Shown in pieces: positions 13,206-24,802 of a DNA stretch of 64,000 nucleotides. The stretch lies in assembly GCA_026075535.2 (NCBI GenBank), contig AP026538.1:2418001-2482000 (forward strand), given 5' to 3'. Position 1 is the first letter of the stretch. Every line of letters starts with the position of its first letter. A program made the translations under genes and the position numbers. The notes beneath the pieces were generated by a model. The model saw nothing but the letters and a program-made list of their open reading frames with translations, did no database searches and had not been told where the DNA came from. Origin of the DNA: Tricholoma matsutake. Taxonomy: Eukaryota; Basidiomycota; Agaricomycetes; Agaricales; Tricholomataceae.

Positions 13206-14639
13206 AAGAATATTAAAGATTTTTTCCTATTATGATTTCAGACACATCATCACACCCAAGTTTATTATTGAGCTCATACCTGTAATGTCCTGACCAGCAG
13301 ACAAGGAAAATAAAACACAATAGGCACCCCTTCCACACTTATGCCCTGTTGACTTGTCCCATCCATCCACTCTATATCCTCATCTTCCTGTCTTGCTTTG
13401 TTCTCTGAATGCCTATATGTGCTATCTGATACAGCGTCATTGAAGCTGAAACTTTCAAAAATAGCTATGCAAGATTGAGTCCAAAATAGGTATAATTAAT
13501 GTTTCACCTACTATGGTTGCCAAATGCCTTTCTGACGCAGTGCTTAATTCTCTTGAGAAAAATCTTCTCAAGTCTACACTCTGTTTTAGCTCTACCATGC
13601 GGTGTTCAGTTGTATGAGACAGTGATATCTATATCATATCTATACCTTATTTCTCTCTCCACTGGTGGGGTTTGAACCTTGCTGACCTCAGTTGATGTAC
13701 TATCTTCCTGCCTGCTCACAACTGCAATGTAATAACCATCATTCATAAAACAATATCACACATTACGTTGTTTCCATTAAAGCTGTAGCTAAACCAACCA
13801 TTGACATTCCGTCAGCCAAAGAACCACCTGATACACCAGGATCTGGACTGCCTTGATGGTCTGAAGTATGTTCCTCAGGGTCATCTGGCGGTGAAGGTAA
13901 ACATGCCCATTTACTAGCAGGTCCAATCTATCAAGGAGATGCTAAGTGAATTTTCTATCATGTGGGATAAACATACAAATGTGTTTGTAGTCGACTTTGT
14001 GTTACTGATCTTTTCACAAAACTAATGGACGAGTCAGATATCTGATGAAATATAGAGGATACATAATTAGAGTAGATGCCAGTGTAGGTATCATGCAATG
14101 ATCCACCCAATGCATGGTTCCATTGACAGCCTGTTATAGCACCATGGACTCACTTTACGCTTCATGTTAGATGAGAATCCAATGTTCAACTTTTCAATCA
14201 CATGACTGATGACAGTTGTACTGATCATCATTGTTGATTATTGACCAATGTTTGACATCAGTCGTGGGAAGTTGAATTCAAAATTATATAAACAAGCACA
14301 TTGTATGTTTCTTCTCATCTACAGGTAAGCCAAGACATTCATACACATCTACTCTGCGTGATCCACAGGCACGCTATGCCGTGGCCACCACAGACTGAAG
14401 GACTTGGTTATGTCCCTTGGTCTGTGATCCAAGTTTGCAATAGGCATGCTATGCCTGCAAAGGAGGACAGGGTTTATTATGTGTATAGCACCTTTTCTTG
14501 GGATATAATGGGTTTGTTTGGCTTCCAAGAGCAACCAGTACTGTGGTTCCAAAGCCCATTCAAGCCAGGTGGGTAATCAAATTCGCGTGAATCACTGGGT
14601 GACATCATTGGCAGAACCAATCCAGATACACAAGGTTAC
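13206..14639. other. No supported gene; repeat-like
   Basis: CpG-poor sequence with only short frames. A minus-strand B-box-like GGTTCAAACCC lies near 13,673, but I found no convincing partner A-box. The 14,200-14,260 stretch resembles 9840-10,200. Confidence 0.4.
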
Positions 14640-15735
14640 TCAGGCAGAAAAAATGAAGGGAAATAGGTGAATCTAGACAGAAAAAAAAAAGAGCAAGAGC
14701 AATGTATCAAGAGGAAAGCAGTTAGAATGAAAACGGTAAAGAAGCTGTGATTTTTCCTATTGGCTGGGTGATAACAAAAGCTCAGCAGCATGAAGCAGGG
14801 AAATTTGAGACAGAGCAAATGGGATGGTGAGGTGTAGAGATGAAACAAGCAAAGAACTGGTTTACAATGACTAGAGAGCAACCAAATGAGGTGACAGCAA
14901 GAAGAGAGGGGAAGTATGGATAAAGGGAAGCAGATAGAGGGTTCCAGGATGGAAGGGGCGGATAGCTGGCTTAAGCAGTACCTATGTAAGCACCTGCTAC
15001 CCCTGTATTCCCACCATGTCTCCCATGCCTCTAAACGAGTTCTGCCCAGCACCTGCCACTTTGCTGCGAGCCCCTGCTATCAGGGTGGATCGTGGGTTAG
15101 AGAGACGATACCAGGACAGGAACCACCCAATAAACGATGGGACATAGACTGCTAATTGCTGATGTCAGTGACTGTCCACAGGCTGGATGGGGACATGACA
15201 ATGAGGACCGGGATGGGAAGACCCAGTACTGCCCTTGCAAGCGACTTCTGGTAGGTTAGCCATGGGGAGTAACAAGGACATGGATGATGGCACAGTGATG
15301 ACAACATGTGCAGGATGGGGAAGGGGGCAACAATGATACCAACCTGGACAGGGACGACCCAGTAGCCCCCACTGGATGACCACAATGGTGAGGACGATGA
15401 AGGCCACCACAGTACCAATCACTGAGATGGGTGGTTGCTCGTAGGGTGGAAATGGGGAACGTGGATGGGCCCTATGGGGAGAAGGAGCAACAACTGCAAT
15501 GGGACATTGGCGCGAATAGCACCTCGCACACCCTGCCAGGAGCAGTTCCTCGTGAGGTAGAAACAGACAGCAACAACAATGGGCAGAGGCAGCGGGACAA
15601 CAATGGGAACGGTGACAACAGCAACAGCCAGATGACAGCGACAACAAGACGGGGCACCAGCAGTCGCATCACAACTCCTCCCCACATAAAACATGGGGGC
15701 GGGGCTTTTGTTTCTTTATTTCTTTTGATTAATTA
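14640..15735. repeat. Purine-rich low-complexity tract ending in a hairpin
   Basis: The plus strand is dominated by GGGATGGGGACAATGACA-like purine-rich runs. Open frames in it (for example 15431-15736, Asn/Gly/Gln/Arg-rich) are composition artefacts. It ends at about 15,680-15,706 with a C-run and G-run hairpin around ACATAAAACATG followed by a T-rich tract. This is the same ending style as 19,479-19,695, and the tract at 18,050-18,460 has similar composition, so the two regions are probably relatives. Confidence 0.45.
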
Positions 15736-16433
15736 ATACTGTTGTCCTGCTGTTGCATTTGCATGACATGGTGGTTTTTTTTTTTTTTTTTGTATAGTTG
15801 TGTAGTTCCTCGTGTCTTGCCCAAGTTGGAGTTGGGTTGACATGTACTAATGGATGTATAATAAAGAAAAAGAGAGTTCATTGAATTCCATCAGGCCCAA
15901 AGGCCTGGAAAGTATTTAGCCTAGAGGTTATTGAGGTCCTGTATCTCGGAAGCCATATTGGTAAACCGTTAGGGTGATTTTCAGCTACTATAAAACATTG
16001 GCTCCAGTGATTGTATATACCGCGGTTCTCATTAAAGATATTCCAAAGCATTAAGGCTCTGAAACAGTCAAGGTGTCAGTGACTAATTCCCACTACTTTA
16101 GGTAGTGGGTTTTGTGGGTGTCGAAAAAAAAATGAATTGCAGTGTTTGAGATACTACATCATAATGGTCATGTGGAGATGCTATGCCAAATAGTGCTGAG
16201 TAATTTCAGCCTTTTTTGGTGATATTCAACAAATATGAATTTAGTACAGGCCGGATACAAATAGAGTATGGGACAAGGAGAAATATGTAGCTGAGTGAAA
16301 CAGAGAAATATAGGGTGACAAAAAGCAGATAAAAAATGTGGAAATGATAGAAATATGGGCAAAAAAAAAAAGGAAAGTGAATGCTTCAGGACTCCATTAT
16401 GGTGTCCTCCAGAGAAGCATCACCCTGTTTCAT

Positions 16434-17677
16434 TCATAACTTTCTTGTTGAGATTTCATTGGACCATTTGGTAGTCTTGGCCTTTTTCATCATGACAAAG
16501 TTAGTGAAGGTGTCATCGGCTGCTGAATGTGGCTGAGATGACTTGGGTTGTGTTATGGTGGGGTGGGGAACTACAGGTTGGTGAGGAATTTCGACGGGGG
16601 TGTCAGAAGGATTGATGACGCAGATGCTTTTTGCATTGACATGGAAATACTGGAGAAATTGTGTGTCAGTTAGACGTGAGGAAGTGTAGTTGGGTACATA
16701 CCTGTAGCAGATGAAAAAACACGAAAATAACAGAAATATGAGCCAAATAAAAAATACCAAAATGCTTCAGGCCTCGAGCTCCAAACGCAACCAAAAAAAA
16801 GCTGGACACCACAAAATAAGGCAAACTGACCAAAAAACTGACATTATATGTAACACCACCCAAAGAGTAAAAAGTAGTGGGCTCTGTCGCTGAAGGCACA
16901 CTACCTGGTAATATATGTAATTAATTCTATACGTGCAATGCTGTAGTAATTTTTTCATGCGCCGTCTATAGATAGCACTTGCGCATGACATCAGGTCATC
17001 TTGTGATGATGTACAAAGAGTACAACTGTTGTGAGTCACGTGAGTGATGGCCCAACTTGAACATAGAATATCAAGACCTTGAAATTGCGATATGTCATTC
17101 CGAAAAGACTTAACCCTCCTTCAATCATTACCCTGGCTAAGTGGCACTATTTTACAGTCTCTGGATCCATATCCAGAGTGGGAGCCTGTTGTCAGTGTAC
17201 ACAAATGCAATCTTTTCTATCATTAATAAACCTGATTACCCGCCTAGGAACTTGTGAAGGTTGTAGTTCAGTTTGAAGAGCAACTCTACAGGGGCAACAC
17301 CAACATGCTATGGTATGAGTCACTACTTGACGCAACACATGTCGATCAAGTTGATACAAACAAGACATTGATTGGGAGTCGGGGAGTTTTGGGCATACTT
17401 TTGTATTGGCTGCTTGACGTGACCACTTGGCTGAAGTACGAGCAGTCTGTGCCACTGGGAATTAATCATAGTTTTGTGCCAAGGCTGGACATACCTGTAA
17501 ATATCTGTTGTCCTTTCTGAATGTTATGTTGATCTTGGCATAGGACTGGATGTGATTGACCAGCCACTGGGTTGCGTTCATGACACAAGCATCGACGAAT
17601 TCTTGTCTCCACCTTGTCAATAACTCTCCGCTTATCACCTCACTCATGGGCAATGCTCTGCAGAGCCAGATGGCCAT
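16434..17677 (-). pseudogene. Minus-strand gene relic, unknown function
   Basis: Read leftward, an open stretch at 17677-17490 (SGELLTRWRQEFVDACVMNA) runs to a GTATGT donor. A CAG acceptor about 40 nt on leads to more coding-like sequence to about 17,190. Another open stretch lies at 16760-16434. No domain is recognised, and stops break the downstream parts. It could be one decayed gene or several scraps. Confidence 0.3.
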
Positions 17678-17819
17678 GATCTATTGGCATTTGACAAGAA
17701 TTAGGGTCAACAAGTTTCTCATCAATATCAAAGTGGCAGCTCTATTCCTGAGCTACCTTTTGAAAGTCGGTGAATCCTTAATGATTCCCATCATAAGACT
17801 GAACCCTGTTGAATAGGGA

Positions 17820-18950
17820 TGTCTTGATTTCCCAGACACCCTTGCTGTGCTCGGAAGCGAACTATCAAGATTTGCTCTGATTAGGGTGCATTTGTTAGCC
17901 CCATCATGTGAAAGTATTTATTAATGTTCATATTGTGAATATTCCAAGGCATGTTATAACATGGCTACATCCACTGTTGACGATGACAAAACAAGCCCAT
18001 GCCTAATGACGCCACCACCACCAACCCCAACTGCCACCGTGAGTCACTCTACTCATAGGAATGGGGAGCAACGATAAAACAGCCAACAATGAGGAAGTAT
18101 TTGGGAACAAGGGGGACCAGGAAGAGGGAGAGGACAACAAGGGGGAGACAATGATGACATAACAACAAGACCAATGAAAACGGGGATGACAGGGGCCAAA
18201 TGAAAGGATGCCAATGAGACAAGGACAGCTTGAAGGACACTGGCGGGTAGCAGAGGATGATGGGATCAGCGATGATGATGATGGGATGACCAGGACCAGG
18301 ACCAGATGGCAACATTGACATCAGGGAAGAGAACAACAATGGGGATGAGGAAGAGGATGGTGAGGACTAGACGACGGGGAAGAGGACAATGACAGGGATG
18401 ACAAGGATGATGACAATGACACCCCAGCATTAACAACAAACAGCCAACATCCACCCCTACCATTACTGGTGAGTGGGAAACATCCAACATGTGGTCACGA
18501 TTTTTTGGTGGACAGGTTTCTCTCACATTTGCCTTAGAGGACATCTCTTATTCTATTCACAAGCTCAATCACTCTGTGGGTCTGGTTATACATATGTCTG
18601 AGCTATATGGTGGATATTACAGAAAGTCCAAGGCAATTTACACAGAATTGGAGCTGTCAAGGTTGTTGTTTGGGTCATTGACCCAGATGTGTCAAAGAGG
18701 CATGAATGACTGTACTGGGGATGACCTGCCATGATGAAAAATGCACAACCCATGCCCACAGGCAACCAATACCCTTCTCCCCATTCAAACGAGATGTAAG
18801 GCTGTCAACATGGCCTAGGAGGGTGCCGAGGGATGCCAGGAGACCACAGAAGAGGAATAAGCACCCACCAACCCCCATAAGCATGCCCAACCCCCCCCCC
18901 CCCACAAAAAAAAAAAAACAGAAATCCAAATGGGGGACGATAGCGATAAA
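17820..18950. other. Low-complexity DNA, no supported gene
   Basis: 18,050-18,460 is purine-rich (GGGGATGA, GACAACAA runs), resembling 15,140-15,600. A C-run next to an A-run lies at about 18,890-18,918. The short frame at 18,489-18,734 has no recognised motif. Confidence 0.45.
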
Positions 18951-18951
18951 C

Positions 18952-19411
18952 GACAATGCACCACCCACCCCCAGCCTCACAAGCAACTGCTCGTGGGGTG
19001 GAACATGGGTGGAATGATGCCCAGGCACAGGGATAGGAGACAACAATGCACCACCTGCCCCCAGCCTCACAAGCAACTGCTTGTGGGGTGGATTGCAAGT
19101 GGAATGACAACGACAATGCACCACCCACCCCCAGCCTCACGAGCAACTGCTTGTGGGGTGGATTGCAAATGGAATGACAACGACAATGCACCACCCACCC
19201 CCAGCCTCACGAGCAACTGCTTGTGGGGTGGAACGTGGGTGGAATGATGCCCAGGCACAGGGACAGGAGACAATGATGTACCACCCACCCCCAGCCTCAT
19301 GAGCAACTGCTCATGGGGTGGATCATGGGTGGAATGACAACAACAATGCACCACCTGCCTCCAGCCTCATGAGCAACTCGTGGGGTGGAACATGGGTGGA
19401 ACAACAATGCA
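18952..19411. repeat. Minisatellite, six units of 70 or 90 bp
   Basis: Units start near 18,952, 19,042, 19,112, 19,182, 19,272 and 19,342, with a partial seventh. Each has the core CCAGCCTCA, a small palindrome of the type GAGCAACTGCTC, and GTGGGGTGGA. The 90-bp units carry about 20 extra bases around GATGCCCAGGCACAGGGA. The array reads open in several frames, but this is repeat-driven and not evidence of a gene. A fragment of the same repeat in the opposite orientation lies near 61,910-61,950. Confidence 0.85.
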
Positions 19412-19478
19412 ATGAGAGGCTGAGGACTGACACCCAAAGAGAACGCCCCAATGCCAACACACCAGGATGGCAGCCCCC

Positions 19479-19695
19479 CCCCACATTTTGTGTGGGGTGG
19501 GTTTTTTTCTTTTTCTTTTTCTTCTTTTTCCTTTAGCCCTCCCCCACATTTCAGGGGGAGTTTTTTTTCAAATCTATAGTTTGTTAACTCCCCTCACATG
19601 CGGCGTGAGGGGTTGAGTTTGTAATGTAGTTATGATTAGTCTTTTTTGTATTTCATTGATTGCATTGTATACTCCCTCGCGTTAGACGCGAGGGA
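19479..19695. repeat. Four successive hairpins, mostly followed by T-rich tracts
   Basis: Stems are CCCCACA/TGTGGGG (19,479-19,497), CTCCCCC/GGGGGAG (19,539-19,560), CCCCTCAC/GTGAGGGG (19,590-19,612) and TCCCTCGCG/CGCGAGGGA (19,673-19,695). The stem sequences differ but the design (pyrimidine 5' arm, short loop) repeats. The first two are followed directly by T-rich runs. Together with the minisatellite they look like one end of an unclassified element. Confidence 0.7.
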
Positions 19696-19792
19696 TGCAG
19701 TTAATAAAATTTATTTGTTCAATCTTTGAGAGATAAATACTTGAGTTTGAGTTTGAGTGTCATAAATAAACTATGTATTACTAACAAATAAT

Positions 19793-19990
19793 TCTCCTGT
19801 GGCTCAACTAGTTGATCACATGTGTTTAGTTTGTTGTGTGATGACTTGGAGGTCTTGGGTTCAATCCTTGGCCTGCACCCCTATATTTTATAGGCATGTC
19901 ATGACTTTCATAAAGTCTGAAAAGCTTGGAACTCGTAAGATATCAAATTGACCCAGATTCTGCGTACAGACTAGCTCGGACTCCACATAG
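19793..19990 (+). mobile_element. tRNA-derived SINE (plus strand)
   Basis: The head reads CTCCTGTGGCTCAACTAGTTG (A-box-like) and, about 50 nt on, GGGTTCAATCC (B-box). The body then contains ATGACTTTCATAAAGTCTGA, similar to the body next to the minus-strand head at 6170-6282. The 3' limit is not clear; about 19,990 is a guess. No tRNA fold is complete, so this is a SINE rather than a tRNA gene. Confidence 0.55.
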
Positions 19991-20761
19991 TCCATGCGGA
20001 GTCCACTAGGACATGTGGGGCACTGTAAATTACTGTTGCAACATAACGGTGGTCTACAGCCTTGCAGCAGCCACTGCCATCAAAAGTATCAACTTTCACC
20101 CGATACAGTAGAGGAATTTTTAGGATGTCCATGCAAATCTCAGGTAGTTTTCATGCATATATTTTCATCAAGAACAAAGTGAGTGAGAATGTCCATGTCG
20201 GCGCATTTTGAAATCATGTGATGAACAACATTCGCCAAAAACTCTAGCATCGCTCTGCGTGGGGCACTGGGGGTTATATACAATAATATTCACCGCAGTA
20301 AGTGTTGGTTGTATCATTATGTGACCCATATTGTAATTGTGTAGCACAGAAAACTTAAAGACGGACGGACGGACATCCGGATTCAAATGTCCTTATTTGG
20401 GTGATCACGTTGGGAACGTGTCGGAAACCTCGTGACGGCGAATTTCTGACATCGACAACACACCATTTTTTGACTTAACGCTGGGAAGCCTACAAATAAG
20501 ATATAGCTGACATCACAAGACTGTTGTTCTACTAGTTTTTTTCTGCTGCTGAGTGTGGTGTGCAGGTTGTCGCGTGCAGGTTGTCCGGTGTGCACTGAAG
20601 GGCTCGCGAGATGTTTGTGGAACACGGGAAAAATCAAAGGTATGTTGCTATTATAATAACGGAATGCAAGCCACTTCATAGTTTTTGAATTCAGCCCAAA
20701 TTTTACCCATGCCGATGAGGCAACTAAGGCCACTACAAGTGTCCGGACTCCTCGTAACACC

Positions 20762-21560
20762 ATGCCGAAAAAGCAGACTTCTTCTCAACAAATTTCAATG
20801 AAAATACTACGGAGTCAAATGCGACCATCAGCCAGAAGGAAGAATCGAGCAAGTCGAGTAACTGGGAGGGAAAATATGATGGCCGAGAAAGAACGGAAAG
20901 CCTTTCTAGAAAGCGACAATTGGACGGGAATTGTGACCGAGGTTACTGCTGAATGTAGACCATGCAAGAACACTATAAGCCTCGACAAGCGCTTACCTAC
21001 TCTCCTGGTCTCTGGATCAAACATCGACGCCATTGTTCCGCGATCCGGCGTTTTGAGGTCACAGAAGCTGAGAAGAAATCCAGCTTGAAGGTGAGATGAC
21101 TACTGCCTGTTCTCGACGATGAGCTGATAGTCTCTCATCCAGACTTCTCCAGGGAGAAGGCACCACGTATCGCCGCGGTAATATACGAAAGCAAGAGAAG
21201 GGCAATGGGTCGACGTCTTCAGTAATTTCTTCGAGCCTGTACCCGCCTCAGCGGAAGAGTCGAAAGACGACCATCCACATGTGGCCCAGCACTTACGATA
21301 ATGATCCAGTACATTCTGAACATCTCAATTCCTCCGCGCTAAATCGTCGCCTGTGGACACAGAAGAACACGAGACCGCAACCGAGAGTACAGGCATCACA
21401 ACTCCGCAATATTGGCAAAGCATGAATGATGGATTCCTCGAGGAAAGTTATCGGCGATCAGCGCTCAGCTCCAACCATGGAACGAGCTAGATTTAATGAG
21501 ATTTCTAACGTCTTTGAACCAGACCACTGGATGATCGCACCCTTCGCGCCTGGTAAGTCC
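20762..21560 (+). pseudogene. C2HC zinc-finger family gene, frameshifted
   Basis: From ATG 20,762 the frame gives a basic N-terminus, then DNWTGIVTEVTAECRPCKN and ISLDKR. The rest of the finger (YSPGLWIKHRRHC) is in another frame, so an indel lies near 20,995. Restoring the order by eye gives C-x2-C...W-x2-H-x3-C, as in the intact gene at 24,803. An intron-like GTGAGA...CCAG follows (about 21,090-21,142), and more coding-like sequence reaches about 21,555. It is probably a decayed member of that host gene family; a sequencing error at one base is the alternative. Confidence 0.5.
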
Positions 21561-24500
21561 AAGAAATGTGCGATGCTGGGCGAGAGCACTGTTTAACTAC
21601 CAGCCGACATATGGCAGACCACGACGGAGCGGCGCCGCATGCGTCTGGACGTCCATTGTATAGATATTCGACTCGCTGGGTGCTCGCTACGAATTTCCGA
21701 AATACGATTTTTGCGGATGGAGCTGGCATCCATCCACTGTTCAGCAGAATTAATTATGACTTGCCAATCGTTCCCGAACAATCGCATTGTCCACTTAGAC
21801 GTGAGTCACAGACACTCCACAAACCCACATTCTCATCATTACGTCCATTTATGACTTCAGACACCGTACAAAGAATTGATATAGCATTTGGACATAGTTA
21901 TATAGCAATCCGGGACTTGAGCTTGAACACCGAATAGCGTGCCGTAGAAAGTCATGAATTCTACAAATTAACTTTTACCCCCACAGATCGTCGGTCCAGT
22001 CAACCCTTGACGTGACATTTCACTTTGATAACATCATCCACAATAATCATTTGTTCTTCACAGGCACGTTCGCAGTCGGAGCACGGAGAATCTCCTGCCC
22101 CATGAATCACAAGACATCAGAAAAAAGCGGAATGACCTTGCTCGACGCATGTTCATAATTGATGTACACCGCATAGCACGCTCCCCTATCAGCTAATCAT
22201 GCCTTTCCGGGGGGTGTGTCAATTTGCATCATGCTCGCAATGCTCCGACCTCCTGTTCGCATGAAACCTTTCGTTAATGGACTTGTCTTTTTCTCTTCCC
22301 ACCACCTGAATTCCATACTGTCTGTTATCATTGATTTTCTTAGCTCGCCCACCACCCCATTAATCTCTCATTCAATTGGTGACGCCACGCCCCAACGGCA
22401 TCCCATACCACGCTTAGTCCGGGCCCAGTCCGGGCCCCTCAAACTCTTGATTGCCTCATTTTTCTTTCCAGTTCTTGGGCGAGACAAAATTAGCCGATGG
22501 AAATTGTGGTGTTCTGAAACCCCCCCCCCTTATTGAACTTGAATGCGTCATCGTTTTTTCAGTATGACGCGTGGATGGGGCTCCAGTGGAGCTCAGTTCC
22601 TAATTCCAGCAAAATTACAGAGTAGTAATTTCGATTCCTAATTTCGCACATGTTCTCTTCGAGAGTCGAGACTTCTGGTAATGTAACGAAACTGGACACG
22701 AACGTCCCAATCTGAACTGAAAACTTTTTTTACATTTCAGTTAGGTTTTAATTAACATCTCTCTTCACCTGTTCGAGCACATATAATTTTACAATTTCGA
22801 TTCTGCGACCCACACTGTGTAAGTAAAAGTGTACGTTTACGACTAGATCGGGTATGACAAATTCCTATCTGCTAAAAACATGGTTCCCAAAATGCAGGAC
22901 TCCGGTGAGTCAGGAGGGTGTCCCGATCCGAGAGTTCCGTAGCTATATTTAATCGAGGAAAGCTTGTGAAGGAGAACCGCCGGCGAAAGAAACTGCAGTG
23001 GCAACGAGGTCAGATCTGGGCTCTGGAACTGGAGCTGGTGCTACTTTCCGGAAGCCTAGGTAGTGTGTAGCTATACGTAGCAAGCGAGTGAATGTGATTC
23101 ACATTCCTTGGGATGGTTGACGTTCTCGGACGACGTAAGATCAGTATACCAGTAGCAGCGCTTGTTTGCTGTTCCATTTTTCGTAACGCCCATACTAGCA
23201 TGTAAAACAGCATTCAGTTATGACTTACGACGTAAGATTTAAACATGGAAGTACGGTATTGGCGGTCTACTTGAAGAAGCTCATACGTACACCATGCGCT
23301 ACCGCAAACTTTTGGCAGACGCGAGGACTGAATCAGTGGAGCGGAAAGCGAGGAAGGGGATATTGCGGTCGTCATCACATTGTGTGCCAGAATCGTAGTT
23401 CCTAGTATCGTGGAACATGTTATCAGAAATGTGAGATCCGCTGCCTCGCCCGTTAGCAAGTTCCATCTCGAGATGACAGTTAGTGTGCCATGTCTAGCTC
23501 GGATAACCATTATCCTGAATCCATAATCCGGAACAGGACGTTAGTGTCCTCAATGCATATACCCATATATGTGCTCTCGTCGAAAAGAGAAAACAAGATA
23601 ACGAGTTTGAACTTTGTTACACATAGCACTCGGGCTTCGGATTTGATCCTCGGGCCTGAAACTTCCAAATGAATCGACTTGCTCTTGGCCGGGATGTAGC
23701 GATGCCTCGGCCTGGGCGTCATCAATGGAGCGTTATCCAGATATAGCGTTTACCTGATTTATTGTGGAAGGAAGTCAGCCCCCAACGAAGTAGTGCGCAT
23801 GGACTGCTGCGAGAAGCAGTCCTGCAGACGTCCCAAATGAGGGTGATCCGCCGACATACGCCAAATCATTTAGGTAACTGGTATCGATTTAGGTTGCTTC
23901 TCAGAATCCATCAGTGTCGTATATGGCTCGACATGCAGCTCTTGCTCCTGGGCGCTGGGATAGGGTTAGGTTTTGATACATGTTTCGAGAAAGAAAAGTG
24001 AGAGGATAAATGAAAGTAGCACGTCTGATTTGAGTATAGAGTCATGCAGTGCATGTGGCATCAGATACCGGGGGAATACATTTGAACCCGATTAAGGAGT
24101 TAGGCCTTTTCAGGCTTGGTTCACGGATGTCGCCATATCTATCTGAACATAACTTCCCCCCTCGGGCCGGATCATAAGTAATCGGGTGGATGTTAGTGTC
24201 AAGGAGATACTAGACGCGCGGAATCGATGGAGAGACGGATAGATGAAGTCAAGTTATGGTGTTGGTTCATCGATCGATGGCGGTCCATGATGAGGCTACG
24301 CTGTTGAATCCATTATGCTCGAGATGTGTAACGAGTTCCCAAGCCCCAGTAGAGTAATGTGCTTGTGGGTCAATACGGTTTGGATTTCCGGTCAGAAAGA
24401 GGAGCATGATTGGCAGAAATGAATGTAAAAAGATCTGTAGAAGAAAAGAGATAAGTACCAAGAGGCTGATACGGAATTAGAATATACAAATACGTATACG

Positions 24501-24802
24501 TGTGGCATGCAAAGAAGAAGTTAACATGCCCGACATGTGACAAAACGTAACTGATCCGTCACTTAGCAGCGCGGAGTGTCAAATTATTTTTTTCTTTTTT
24601 AGCTTCCACGTTCTGCCACATAACGGATGTCAAAAATCATTTCCGTTGGGTTTGTTTTGAGATAATCACTCTCCAAATTCATTCTGACTTCATGCTTGGG
24701 ACCCGAATATGTCGAGGAGCTAAAAAGGCAGCGATGTTCTCTCCTAGTCTTCCTCTCTCCACTTCCTAGTTTTTGTTCCCTTCCTCTCTGTAGTCCCTCC
24801 AC
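21561..24802. other. No supported gene
   Basis: CpG is normal here, unlike the flanking transposon-rich DNA, but open frames are short and overlap on both strands. I see no recognisable domain. A C-run lies near 22,521. The last 100 bases are the upstream region of the next gene. Confidence 0.45.

Noticed and set aside
13640..13720. SINE head on minus strand (GGTTCAAACCC)
   Set aside because: No convincing A-box and no second copy, so left as a remark only.
15165..15694. Long Ser/Cys/Pro-rich minus-strand frames
   Set aside because: They mirror a purine-rich low-complexity strand; composition explains them.
18675..19354. Overlapping 90-150 aa frames on both strands
   Set aside because: Produced by the minisatellite; all frames show the same repeat.
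19479..19700. Helitron 3' end
   Set aside because: Hairpins are present, but no CTRR end, no TC start and no Rep/helicase gene can be tied to it.
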